Origin: an uncultured Mesorhizobium sp.
GTDB lineage: Bacteria; Pseudomonadota; Alphaproteobacteria; Rhizobiales; Rhizobiaceae
Direction of reading: 5' to 3'
DNA length: 18,509 bases
Assembly: GCA_937958475.1 (NCBI GenBank)
Contig: CALFXR010000015.1
Location: 1 to 18,509 of the forward strand
Below, in pieces: positions 1 to 7,240 of this stretch (within the stretch, counting starts at the first letter, position 1; each line of letters begins with the position of its first letter). Below the pieces are notes generated by a model, which had not been told where the DNA came from, did no database searches, and saw nothing but the letters and a program-made list of their open reading frames with translations. The position numbers and the translations under genes were made by a program.

Positions 1-57
1 GGTCGTGTTGACCCTAGTCAAGCAAAGTCGACGCAAATGCGGCCATTTCGCGGCGGG

Positions 58-69
58 TGGGTTAACCCA
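58..69. repeat. 12-bp perfect palindrome
   Basis: TGGGTTAACCCA reads the same on both strands. It lies about 45 bp beyond the stop of the GIY-YIG gene (minus strand), in a short gene-free stretch (1-113) where I see no supported coding region. A run of six T follows nearby on the plus strand (about 84-89), but there is no convincing terminator stem directly before it. It could be a protein-binding site or chance. Confidence 0.3.
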
Positions 70-113
70 GGGGCAGTTTGGCTTTTTTGCGAACGCAATC
101 CCTCAACTCGCCG

Positions 114-569
114 TCATCGTCCGCAGTCCCGTCTACGCCACTCCGGAAGAGTGACGCCCTGACGGGAAAATTCGAGGGTGAACTCGGACATGCCCGTCGA
201 ATTCATCCAATATATGAAATCTACCGAGTTCCTGTTTATGTCGTGATCGTAAAATTCTAAATATGTTTCAATAAAATATTCTCTAAACTCATCATCTCCG
301 AAATCAAACCATTCTCTATCAACCCAATAGTCAGATAATGCAATATGTAGAGTTCTCTCAATGTGTGCTGCATGCCAAAATGGTTTTACGCCAATGACTG
401 AAACCTCAGGAACCCATGTTTTGGCAGTCTTCAATCGCGATTCAAAATTCGTCGTTCGGCCGATTTTCAAACGGGTACCAGTACTAAATATATAGAGCCA
501 CCCGGGAGAGCGAGCTTCAACTCCGAAGTTACCAATCCATTTTTCAGGTTTAAATTCTGAAATATTCAT
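114..569 (-). CDS. GIY-YIG nuclease-like protein (T5orf172/MUG113-like)
   Basis: A 151-residue protein with the hallmarks of a small GIY-YIG-superfamily domain: WLYIF at about 24-28 (the first, GLY-like strand), KIGRT at 35-39 (the YIG-like strand), an arginine at about 45 (SRL), then IERTLH with a glutamate at about 71, and EWFDF at 86-90. This spacing resembles the T5orf172/MUG113 branch, often found in phages and mobile DNA; those proteins are predicted nucleases. The ATG lies one base after the helicase stop codon, and a GAAGG sequence inside the helicase 3' end could serve as its ribosome binding site, so translation may be coupled. Base composition is strikingly AT-rich (roughly 35% GC by eye between about 200 and 566) against about 65% around it, which points to horizontal acquisition. 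The last 15 or so codons turn GC-rich, as if the frame runs past the insert boundary into host DNA. Fold assignment is fairly good; activity is unknown. Confidence 0.72.
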   Translation of the reverse strand: MNISEFKPEKWIGNFGVEARSPGWLYIFSTGTRLKIGRTTNFESRLKTAKTWVPEVSVIGVKPFWHAAHIERTLHIALSDYWVDREWFDFGDDEFREYFIETYLEFYDHDINRNSVDFIYWMNSTGMSEFTLEFSRQGVTLPEWRRRDCGR

Positions 570-570
570 A

Positions 571-3342
571 TCAGACAGCCTTCACGAATCCGTCCAAGAC
601 CTTCTTCTGGCCGGCTCTGTCGAAATCGATGGTGAGCTTGTTGCCGTCGATCGCCGCGATGTTGCCGTTGCCGAACTTCTGGTGGAAGACGCGGTCGCCG
701 ACGGCGAAGGCCGACGGCGAATCGGACACCGACTTCGCCACCAGCACGCCGTCGATGGTGCGGCCCTTGACCGAGCCGCGGCCGGCCCCGAAGCCCGAAT
801 CGACCTCGCCGTAGCCGATTCTCTCCACCGCGTGGCCGGAGCGGGTGCCCCAGTTGCGGTCGGTCGCCTCGGTGCGGTTGGCTTGCGCGCGCGCCCAGCC
901 GGGCGTGGCATAGGTGTTGGAGAAGCTACCGGAGCCGCCCGAGCCGCCGCCCTTTGCGCCTCCCTGGCCGACTTCGTCGAAGCGCGAGGCGCCATAGGGA
1001 TTGCGCCGGCCGCCGCCTTCGCCGAAGCCACGGCCGCCATAGGACGAGCCGTAGCCGCCGTAGGAGGAGCCGGTCTCGGCGACCTCGACGTGCATTTCCG
1101 GGAGTTCTTCTAGGAAGCGCGACGGCATGGTCGACTGCCAGAGCCCGTGGATGCGCCGGTTGGAGACGAACCAGATGTGCAGGTTCTTCTTGGCCCTGGT
1201 CAGCCCGACATAGGCGAGGCGGCGCTCCTCCTCCAGGCCCGAGCGGCCGCCCTCGTCGAGCGCGCGCTGGTGGGGAAAGAGGCCCTCCTCCCAGCCGGGC
1301 AGGAAGACGGTGCGGAACTCGAGCCCCTTGGCGGAATGCAGCGTCATGATGTTGACGGCGTCGAGTTCGGCGTTCTGCTCGGTGTCCATCACCAGCGCCA
1401 CGTGCTCGAGGAAGGAGCGCAGCGATTCGTACTCCTCCATGGAGCGGATCAGCTCCTTCAAATTATCGAGCCGGCCGGGCGCGTCGGCCGAGCGGTCGTT
1501 CTTCCACATGTCGGTGTAGCCGGACTCCTCGAGAACGGTCTCGGCGAGCTCGGTGTGCGGCTTCGTGTCGATCATGCCCTGCCAGCGGGCGAAGTTGGCG
1601 GAGACCTCCCGGAGTGCGGCGCGCGGCTTGGGCTTCAGCTCGTCGCTTTCGGCGAGCTTCGCCGCGGCGTCGAGCATGGGCACGCCGAGCGCGCGCGCGG
1701 TCGCATGGAGCTGGGAGATGGCCGCCTCGCCGAGGCCGCGCTTGGGCGTGTTGACGATGCGCTCGAAGGCGAGGTCGTCGGTGGGATTGGCGACGACGCG
1801 CAGATAGGCCATGGCGTCGCGGATCTCCTGGCGCTCGTAGAAGCGCGGGCCGCCGACGACGCGGTAGTTGAGACCGAGCGTGACGAAGCGATCCTCGAAC
1901 TCGCGCATCTGGAAGGAGGCGCGGACCAGGATGGCCATGTCGTTGAGCATCTCGCCGGCGCGCTGCAGGCGCTCGATCTCGTCGCCGACGGCGCGCGCCT
2001 CCTCTTCCGAATCCCAGGCGGCGTGGACGGCGACCTTGGGGTCTTCCGGGTCGGGGCGCTCGGTGAACAGCGTCTTGCCGAGCCGGCCCTCGTTGTGGGC
2101 GATGAGGTGCGAGGCGGCGCCGAGGATGTGGGCGGTGGAGCGGTAGTTGCGCTCGAGGCGGATGATCGTGGCGCCGGGAAAGTCCTTGTCGAAGCGCAGG
2201 ATGTTGTCGACCTCGGCGCCGCGCCAGCCATAGATCGACTGGTCGTCGTCGCCGACGCAGCAGAGGTTGACCTTGTTTTCGCTCACGCTGTCGCCGCTTC
2301 GCGGCTCGCTCCGCGTGGGCGCGCCATTGGGCGCGACGGCCGGTCGGCCTTGCGGACCTACGGTCCGATCGGCGCCCTCGACTGGCGGCGGTTCGCGATG
2401 GTGGCCCGGTTCCGTAAACCGGTCAGGGTTGACGGCCGCGGGATAGGAGGGCGTGAGCCCACCCGGTTTTCCCGGCCGTGGCCCCTGCGGCCTTTGCGCG
2501 ATCAGCCTGAGCCACATGTACTGGGCGGTGTTGGTGTCCTGGTATTCGTCGACGAGGATGTATTTGAACCTGCGATGATACTCGCCGAGCACGTCGGGAT
2601 GGGCGCGGAAGATGCGGATCGGGTGGAGCAGGAGGTCGCCGAAGTCGCAGGCGTTCAGCGTCTTCAGCCGGTCCTGGTAGGCCCGGTAGAGTTCGCGGCC
2701 CTTGCCGTTGGCGAAGGCGCGGGCGTCGCCTTCCGCGATCTCGGCGGGGCCGAGCCCCTTGTTCTTCCAGCCGTCGATCATCTGCGCGAACTGGCGCGCC
2801 GGCCAGCGCTTGTCGTCGAGGCCTTCGGCCTGGATCAGCTGCTTGATCAGGCGGATCTGGTCGTCGGTGTCGAGGATGGTGAAGTCGGAGCGCAGGCCCG
2901 CGAGTTCGGCGTGACGGCGGAGCAGCTTGACGCCGATCGAGTGGAAGGTGCCGAGCCAGGGCATGCCCTCGACCGCCTCGCCGACCAGCATGCCGATGCG
3001 CTGCTTCATCTCGCGCGCCGCCTTGTTGGTGAAGGTGACAGCGAGGATCTGCGAGGGGAACGCCTTGCCGGTGGCGAGGATGTGGGCGATGCGGGTGGTC
3101 AGCACGCGCGTCTTGCCGGTGCCGGCGCCGGCGAGCACGAGCACCGGGCCTTCGGTGGTCTCCACCGCCTGGCGCTGCTCGGGGTTGAGGCCTTTCAGGT
3201 AGTCGGGCTCGGCACTTCCGCCGCGGCGGGCGGCCATGGCGCGCGCCGCGATGCCGGAGCCGCCTGGCGCACGCGCCGGCGCGGGACCGCGGGGCGCGGG
3301 CTCCTCGTCGAAGAAGGGCAGGTCGTCGGGAAAGCCGGACAT
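571..3342 (-). CDS. UvrD/PcrA-family ATP-dependent DNA helicase with in-frame insert
   Basis: A superfamily 1A 3'-5' DNA helicase of 923 residues, expected to act in repair and replication. Visible motifs: Q motif (GLNPEQRQAV, 51-60), Walker A (AGAGTGKT, 71-78), motif II (VDEYQDTN, 264-271), motif III (GDDDQSIYGWRG, 364-375), motif IV (LERNYRST, 396-403), motif V (MTLHSAKGLEF, 666-676) and motif VI (ERRLAYVGLTRAKK, 706-719). A glycine-rich linker (about 758-810) leads to a C-terminal Tudor-like segment (GDRVFHQKFGNGNI, 882-895), as in PcrA. The frame stays open upstream to 3621, but I chose the ATG at 3342: GAGGG sits just before it, the protein then starts with the acidic MSGFPDDLPFF, and the upstream part has no recognisable domain. 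About 70 residues between motifs II and III (about 285-356) are an extra, palindrome-rich segment absent from typical family members. pcrA versus uvrD cannot be separated by eye, so no symbol is given. Confidence 0.93.
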   Translation of the reverse strand: MSGFPDDLPFFDEEPAPRGPAPARAPGGSGIAARAMAARRGGSAEPDYLKGLNPEQRQAVETTEGPVLVLAGAGTGKTRVLTTRIAHILATGKAFPSQILAVTFTNKAAREMKQRIGMLVGEAVEGMPWLGTFHSIGVKLLRRHAELAGLRSDFTILDTDDQIRLIKQLIQAEGLDDKRWPARQFAQMIDGWKNKGLGPAEIAEGDARAFANGKGRELYRAYQDRLKTLNACDFGDLLLHPIRIFRAHPDVLGEYHRRFKYILVDEYQDTNTAQYMWLRLIAQRPQGPRPGKPGGLTPSYPAAVNPDRFTEPGHHREPPPVEGADRTVGPQGRPAVAPNGAPTRSEPRSGDSVSENKVNLCCVGDDDQSIYGWRGAEVDNILRFDKDFPGATIIRLERNYRSTAHILGAASHLIAHNEGRLGKTLFTERPDPEDPKVAVHAAWDSEEEARAVGDEIERLQRAGEMLNDMAILVRASFQMREFEDRFVTLGLNYRVVGGPRFYERQEIRDAMAYLRVVANPTDDLAFERIVNTPKRGLGEAAISQLHATARALGVPMLDAAAKLAESDELKPKPRAALREVSANFARWQGMIDTKPHTELAETVLEESGYTDMWKNDRSADAPGRLDNLKELIRSMEEYESLRSFLEHVALVMDTEQNAELDAVNIMTLHSAKGLEFRTVFLPGWEEGLFPHQRALDEGGRSGLEEERRLAYVGLTRAKKNLHIWFVSNRRIHGLWQSTMPSRFLEELPEMHVEVAETGSSYGGYGSSYGGRGFGEGGGRRNPYGASRFDEVGQGGAKGGGSGGSGSFSNTYATPGWARAQANRTEATDRNWGTRSGHAVERIGYGEVDSGFGAGRGSVKGRTIDGVLVAKSVSDSPSAFAVGDRVFHQKFGNGNIAAIDGNKLTIDFDRAGQKKVLDGFVKAV
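2275..2490 (-). repeat. Palindrome-rich in-frame insert within the helicase gene
   Basis: This stretch encodes about 70 extra residues rich in Pro, Gly and Arg, placed between the motif II region (YMWLRLIAQR) and motif III (VNLCCVGDDDQ). It keeps the helicase frame. On the plus strand it contains several perfect hairpins: CGGACC-TAC-GGTCCG near 2353-2367, CCGGTT-CCGTA-AACCGG near 2407-2423, and GGCCGGTCGGCC near 2339-2350. Low-complexity protein plus nested DNA palindromes resemble protein-coding palindromic elements such as the Rickettsia RPE family, but I do not recognise this sequence as a named family. Ends are approximate to within a few codons. Confidence 0.6.
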
Positions 3343-3665
3343 CGCCCTCGAATGTAGTGATTCGACCGGCAAAGACCAGTCAAGAACGCCCGATGGGATC
3401 GGGAAGCCGCGGACGATGCCGTCCTGCAGCCGGCCGGAACGCCGGTCTCGCGGGCATCGGCATTGCCGGTCACGGGGCCGCTTTCCCGTCACCCGCGCGG
3501 ACTGGAAAGCACCGGTCCCGTCCGCCTTGCCCAGGGTCGATCCTATTCCGGGCCACGGATGCCGGGAGCAGGCGCAGGCATCGGGCCGGTCGGGGAAAGA
3601 CGGTGAAGATGTGCGGTGCAAGAAAGCTCTCGCAATGCAGCAAAAATCCGAATTGTTTTGCGCAC

Positions 3666-3693
3666 TTGCGCCTGTTGCATGATCCCCTATTCT
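3666..3693 (+). promoter_or_regulatory. Putative promoter of the TRAP operon
   Basis: TTGCGC (3666-3671) and TATTCT (3688-3693) are separated by 16 bp, giving a moderate sigma-70-like match about 40 bp upstream of the dctP-like ATG. The -35 overlaps the palindrome GCGCACTTGCGC (3660-3671) and the -10 overlaps the left arm of another inverted repeat, as expected for a regulated promoter. Assigned by eye only. Confidence 0.4.
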
Positions 3694-3713
3694 GAACCGG
3701 CGAATGTTCAGAA
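3690..3713. promoter_or_regulatory. Inverted repeat, probable operator of the TRAP operon
   Basis: TTCTGAAC (3690-3697) and GTTCAGAA (3706-3713) form perfect 8-bp arms with an 8-bp spacer. The centre lies where transcription from the proposed promoter would begin, and the GGGAGGA ribosome binding site (3724-3730) follows. The size and symmetry fit a dimeric repressor, and TRAP operons are commonly controlled by local GntR-, LacI- or IclR-type regulators. No regulator gene is next to the operon in this window. Confidence 0.5.
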
Positions 3714-3734
3714 CGAAGAACCTGGGAGGATACG

Positions 3735-4856
3735 ATGAGCAGCAAGACGATTTCGCGCAGAAACTTCCTCGCCAAGTCGACGGCCGCCGGTGCGGCCGTG
3801 GCTGGCAGCGCGCTGGCGGCGCCGGCGGTGCTGGCCCAGAGTCCCATCACGCTGAAGATGCAGTCGTCGTGGCCGGCGTCGGACGTCTTCCAGGAGATGG
3901 CTGCCCAGTATGTCGAGCGCGTCGAGGCGATGTCGGGAGGCCGCCTGAAGATCGACCTGCTGCCCGCCGGCGCGGTGGTCGGCGCCTTCCAGGTGCAGGA
4001 CGCCTGCCATGACGGCACGATCGACGCCGCCCACACCGTGCCCGTCTACTGGTACGGCAAGAACAAGGCCGCGTCCCTGTTCGGCACCGGCCCGGTGTTC
4101 GGCGGCGACGCCAACCAGATGATCGCCTGGCTCTATCACGGCGGCGGACAGGAGTTCTATCGCGAGCTGACCCAGGACATTCTCGGCCTCAACGTGGTCG
4201 GCTTCCTCTCCTTCGGCATGCCGGCGCAGCCGCTCGGCTGGTTCAAGTCCGAGATCACAGACGTCAGCCAGCTGTCCGGCCTGAAGTACCGCACGGTCGG
4301 CCTCGCGGCGGATCTTTTCCAGGCGCTCGGCGCCTCGGTGGCGCAGCTTCCCGGCGGCGAGATCGTGCCGGCCATGGAGCGCGGCGTCATCGACGGCTTC
4401 GAGTTCAACAACCCGACGTCCGACATGCGCTTCGGCGCCCAGGACGTGGCCAAGAACTACATGCTGTCCTCGTACCACCAGGCGAGCGAGTCCTTCGAGT
4501 ACATCTTCAACAAGGACAAGTTCGAGAGCCTCGATCCGGACCTGCAGGCGATCCTGAAATACGGCGTCGAGGCGGCACACCTCGCCAATTTCGCGCTGGC
4601 CATGAACCAGTACTCGTCCGACCTGCAGAAGCTGCAGACGGAATCGGGCGTCAACGTGAAGCGGACGCCCGACTCGGTGCTGCAGGCGCAGCTGGAGGCC
4701 TGGGACAAGATCCTGCCGCCGCTGATGGAGGATCCGTTCTTCGCCAAGGTGGTCGAGAGCCAGAAGTCCTGGTGCGAGCGCGTCGTCTACTACAGCCTGC
4801 AGAACGCGCCGGACTACAAGCTGGCCTACCAGCACTACTTCCCCGGCAAGCTCTGA
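3735..4856 (+). CDS. dctP: TRAP transporter solute-binding protein (DctP/TakP-like), Tat-exported
   Basis: Periplasmic receptor of a tripartite ATP-independent transporter, 373 residues. It begins with a twin-arginine signal (SRRNFLAKS, 7-15), a hydrophobic Ala-rich stretch and a likely cleavage site near residue 34 (AVLA-Q). The TRAP receptor fold is indicated by GGRLKIDLLPAGAVVG (68-83), the GLKYR segment (182-186) whose arginine in this family grips the substrate carboxylate, and the PGGEIVPAMERGVIDG segment (206-221). FEFNNP (222-227) replaces the usual pocket sequence. Overall layout is nearest to the TakP/FcbT1 branch (2-oxo acids, aromatic acids, possibly dimeric), so an organic acid substrate is likely but not identified. 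GGGAGGA four bases before the ATG supports the start. It is the first gene of the operon, followed by both permease subunits. The symbol denotes family role only. Confidence 0.92.
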   Translation: MSSKTISRRNFLAKSTAAGAAVAGSALAAPAVLAQSPITLKMQSSWPASDVFQEMAAQYVERVEAMSGGRLKIDLLPAGAVVGAFQVQDACHDGTIDAAHTVPVYWYGKNKAASLFGTGPVFGGDANQMIAWLYHGGGQEFYRELTQDILGLNVVGFLSFGMPAQPLGWFKSEITDVSQLSGLKYRTVGLAADLFQALGASVAQLPGGEIVPAMERGVIDGFEFNNPTSDMRFGAQDVAKNYMLSSYHQASESFEYIFNKDKFESLDPDLQAILKYGVEAAHLANFALAMNQYSSDLQKLQTESGVNVKRTPDSVLQAQLEAWDKILPPLMEDPFFAKVVESQKSWCERVVYYSLQNAPDYKLAYQHYFPGKL

Positions 4857-4877
4857 GCGGAGCCCGCGCCTCGACTT

Positions 4878-4910
4878 CCGGCCGGCAGCGCAAGATGCGC
4901 CGCCGGCCGG
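4878..4910 (+). other. Intercistronic stem-loop between dctP- and dctQ-like genes
   Basis: CCGGCCGGC (4878-4886) pairs perfectly with GCCGGCCGG (4902-4910), and GCGC (4888-4891) pairs with GCGC (4897-4900) inside it, leaving a five-base loop. No T run follows. Such structures after the receptor gene are thought to protect its mRNA or partly terminate transcription, so that the receptor is made in excess over the permease. That role is inferred here. Confidence 0.6.
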
Positions 4911-4948
4911 CGTGACCCGGCCCCGGATTCCAGCCAAGCGAGAGCTCC

Positions 4949-5554
4949 GTGGAAAGCTACATTCGGTTCGCCGACCGCCTCTCGGCATGGTTCGGCAAGG
5001 TGTTCGCCTGGTGCGTCATGATCATGACGCTCGGCGTCGGCTACGAGGTGGTGGTGCGCTACCTGTTCCGCGCGCCGACGCCCTGGGCCTTCGACCTTTC
5101 CTACATGATGTACGGCACCATGTTCATGATGGCCGGCGCCTACACGCTGTCGCGCGACGGGCACGTTCGCGGCGACTTCGTCTACCGGCTGTGGAAGCCG
5201 CGCACGCAGGCCACGGTCGAGCTGGTGCTCTATTTCCTGTTCTTCTTCCCGGGCGTCATCGCGCTGGTGTTCTCCGGCTGGCGCTACGCCAGCCGGTCGT
5301 GGCGCTACCTCGAAGTGTCGAACATGAGCCCGGCGAACATCCCGATCTACCAGTTCAAGACGGTCATCATCGCCGCCGGCCTGCTCCTGGTGATCCAGGG
5401 CGTCGCCCAGGTGTTCCGCTGCATCATCACCATCCGCACGGGCGCATGGCCGAAGCCTGAAGAGGACGTCGAGGAACTCGAAGCCCTCCTGCAGAAAGAG
5501 GGTATCGCGGCGCTGGACCCGACCCACCATGCCGAGCCGGAGCCACGCCGATGA
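4949..5554 (+). CDS. dctQ: TRAP transporter small permease (DctQ-like)
   Basis: Inner membrane protein of 201 residues with four predicted transmembrane segments: about 16-38 (FAWCVMIMTLGVGYEVVVRY), 45-68, 88-112 (a Phe-rich helix with FLFFFPGVIALVF) and 129-153. This is the standard arrangement of the DctQ subunit, which scaffolds the large permease and helps dock the receptor. The start is a GTG at 4949, preceded by GCGAGAG; the nearest upstream sequence is the intercistronic stem-loop. Its stop overlaps the next gene's start (ATGA at 5551-5554), so the two permease genes are translationally coupled. The soluble tail (after about 165) is acidic and probably cytoplasmic. Confidence 0.92.
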   Translation: MESYIRFADRLSAWFGKVFAWCVMIMTLGVGYEVVVRYLFRAPTPWAFDLSYMMYGTMFMMAGAYTLSRDGHVRGDFVYRLWKPRTQATVELVLYFLFFFPGVIALVFSGWRYASRSWRYLEVSNMSPANIPIYQFKTVIIAAGLLLVIQGVAQVFRCIITIRTGAWPKPEEDVEELEALLQKEGIAALDPTHHAEPEPRR

Positions 5555-6903
5555 CCGATCCGCAGATCGCCCTCCTGATGCTGGGCCTGTTCATCTTCGT
5601 CATCATGCTCGGCTTCCCGATCGCCTTCACGCTGATGGCGATGGGCATCGGCTTCGGCTACTACGCCTACTACGATCCGTCGCGGATGAAGCACGTCTTC
5701 GACAACAGGATCTTCGACCTGTTCGTCAACCAGACCTATTCGGTGATGGCCAACGACGTGCTGACGGCGATCCCGCTGTTCCTGTTCATGGGCTACATCG
5801 TCGAGCGCGCCAACATCGTCGACCGGCTGTTCGACACGCTGAGCGTGGCGACCCGGCGCGTACCGGGCTCGCTGGCGGTCGCGGCGCTGATCACCTGCGC
5901 GCTGTTCGCCACGGCGACGGGCATCGTCGGCGCGGTGGTCACGCTGATGGGCCTGCTGGCGTTGCCGGCGATGCTGCGGGCGAATTACGACGAGCGCTTC
6001 GCCTCGGGCGTCATCTGCGCCGGCGGCACGCTCGGCATCCTGATCCCGCCGTCGATCATGCTGATCGTCTATGCGGCGGCGTCGGGCGTATCGATCGTCA
6101 GGCTCTACGCCGGCGCGCTGCTGCCCGGTTTCCTGCTCGCCGGCATGTATCTCGTCTACATCGTGGTCCGGGCGCTGCTCAACCCGAGCCTGGCGCCGCA
6201 GCGCCCGCGCGACGACGTGGACATACCCGTCGCCCGGCTTATGTGGATGCTGCTGACCTCGTTCTTCCCGCTGGCGGTGCTGATCCTGTCCGTGCTCGGC
6301 GCCATCCTGTTCGGGCTGGCGACGCCGTCGGAAGCCGCGGCGATCGGTGCGCTGGGCGGATTGGTGCTCGCCGCCGCCTACCGGGCGCTGACCTGGAGGA
6401 GGCTGCAGGAATCCGTCTACCTGACGGTGAAGACGACGGCGATGGTGTGCTGGCTGTTCGTCGGCTCGTGGACCTTCGCCTCGGTGTTCTCCTATCTCGG
6501 CGGCGAGCAGGTGGTGCGCGAATTCGTCGTCGGGCTGGACATGACGCCGCTGCAGTTCCTGCTGCTCGCCCAGTTGATCATCTTCCTGCTCGGCTGGCCG
6601 CTGGAGTGGTCGGAGATCATCATCATCTTCGTGCCGATATTCCTGCCGCTGCTGCCGCTCTTCAACATCGATCCGCTGTTCTTCGGCATCCTCATCGCGC
6701 TCAACCTGCAGACCTCGTTCCTGACGCCGCCGATGGCGATGTCTGCCTATTATCTGAAAGGCATAGCACCGCCGCAGGTGCGGCTGACGCAGATCTTCGC
6801 CGGCTCGCTGCCCTACGTGTTCATGGTGTTCGTCACGATGCTCGTGCTCTATGTCTTTCCCGACATCGTCAACTGGCTGCCGAGGCTGTTCTATGGCCGC
6901 TGA
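5551..6903 (+). CDS. dctM: TRAP transporter large permease (DctM-like)
   Basis: A 450-residue, very hydrophobic membrane protein that fits the DctM subunit, the ion-coupled transport channel (family length about 430-450). Typical features are the start MTDPQIALLMLGLFIFVIMLGFP, the GGTLGILIPPSI segment at about 157-168 (the conserved G-x-LGxLIPPS motif of the ion/substrate site), the PSEAAAIGALGG segment at about 262-273, and a near C-terminal LQTSFLTPPMAM stretch that repeats the PP motif in the second half. About a dozen transmembrane helices are expected. Transport is usually driven by sodium. The gene overlaps the small permease by four bases. A small membrane protein gene follows 39 bp downstream and may be the operon's last member. 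Confidence 0.94.
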   Translation: MTDPQIALLMLGLFIFVIMLGFPIAFTLMAMGIGFGYYAYYDPSRMKHVFDNRIFDLFVNQTYSVMANDVLTAIPLFLFMGYIVERANIVDRLFDTLSVATRRVPGSLAVAALITCALFATATGIVGAVVTLMGLLALPAMLRANYDERFASGVICAGGTLGILIPPSIMLIVYAAASGVSIVRLYAGALLPGFLLAGMYLVYIVVRALLNPSLAPQRPRDDVDIPVARLMWMLLTSFFPLAVLILSVLGAILFGLATPSEAAAIGALGGLVLAAAYRALTWRRLQESVYLTVKTTAMVCWLFVGSWTFASVFSYLGGEQVVREFVVGLDMTPLQFLLLAQLIIFLLGWPLEWSEIIIIFVPIFLPLLPLFNIDPLFFGILIALNLQTSFLTPPMAMSAYYLKGIAPPQVRLTQIFAGSLPYVFMVFVTMLVLYVFPDIVNWLPRLFYGR

Positions 6904-6942
6904 GATCATGACGACCGCAGTCCGCCGGGGGAGTGACCGTCC

Positions 6943-7110
6943 ATGACGACCGACCGGATCATGGCGCTGCTCGCCTTTGCCGCCTTCGCCGCCTTCGCGG
7001 GCATCGTCGGATTCTCGGTGAAGCGCGTCGACCTCATCATCGTGCTCGCCATCGTGGTCGCCCTGGTCGTCTACGACCTCTGGCTCCAGCTCGGTCCGCG
7101 GCGGCGATAG
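6943..7110 (+). CDS. Small two-helix membrane protein downstream of dctM
   Basis: A 55-residue frame from the ATG at 6943 to a TAG at 7108-7110. GGGGGAGTG eight bases upstream of the ATG is one of the best ribosome binding sites in the window. The product has a hydrophobic Ala/Phe-rich helix (about 6-24), a short turn containing lysine and arginine (VKRVD), a second helix of Ile/Val/Leu (about 29-49), and a basic end (GPRRR). It lies 39 bp after dctM on the same strand, so cotranscription is likely. I do not recognise a family. It may be an accessory or stabilising subunit of the TRAP permease, or an unrelated small membrane protein. An 11-bp direct repeat (CATGACGACCG at 6907 and 6942) straddles the start. 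Confidence 0.68.
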   Translation: MTTDRIMALLAFAAFAAFAGIVGFSVKRVDLIIVLAIVVALVVYDLWLQLGPRRR

Positions 7111-7154
7111 CGGCGCGCCCGACACCGTGCTTTTTGCTCTTGATCGCGCCTGAG

Positions 7155-7178
7155 AGCGGCGCGACAAAAGGCGCCGCT
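7155..7178. other. Perfect hairpin between TRAP operon and TMEM43-like gene
   Basis: AGCGGCGC (7155-7162) and GCGCCGCT (7171-7178) flank an eight-base loop GACAAAAG. There is no T run, so it is either a weak terminator for the TRAP operon or leader structure of the next gene. Confidence 0.4.
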
Positions 7179-7240
7179 GCGCGAGGGGCGCGGCACCGGC
7201 TCGCCGACAGGCGGCCGCTGCGTTCTGGCAGGGGGATACG

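Larger units (their letters stand above)
3343..3734. other. Divergent intergenic region between helicase and TRAP operon
   Basis: 392 bp between two genes transcribed away from each other. I find no supported gene here; the open frames present have no ribosome binding sites and are GC-driven. For the helicase, a TTGACT (3383-3378, minus strand) with TCACTA 17 bp downstream is a possible promoter, but the resulting leader would be only a few bases long, so it is weak. The right-hand end holds the TRAP promoter, a GCGCACTTGCGC palindrome (3660-3671) and a second inverted repeat (3690-3713), listed separately. Confidence 0.5.

Noticed and set aside
78..260. 60-residue open frame on the plus strand at the left edge
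   Set aside because: Overlaps the GIY-YIG gene on the opposite strand and spans its composition boundary; no ribosome binding site or motif.
1147..3357. 736-residue open frame on the plus strand
   Set aside because: Antisense shadow of the helicase gene caused by high GC third positions; composition is Gly/Ala/Glu/Val without motifs.
3343..3621. 93-codon N-terminal extension of the helicase frame
   Set aside because: Rich in Arg/Pro/Ser with no domain; the ATG at 3342 has a Shine-Dalgarno match and gives the expected distance to the Q motif.
6908..6946. 12-codon frame between dctM and the small membrane protein gene
   Set aside because: Very short, no domain; its TGA overlaps the next ATG, so a leader peptide is possible but nothing else supports it.
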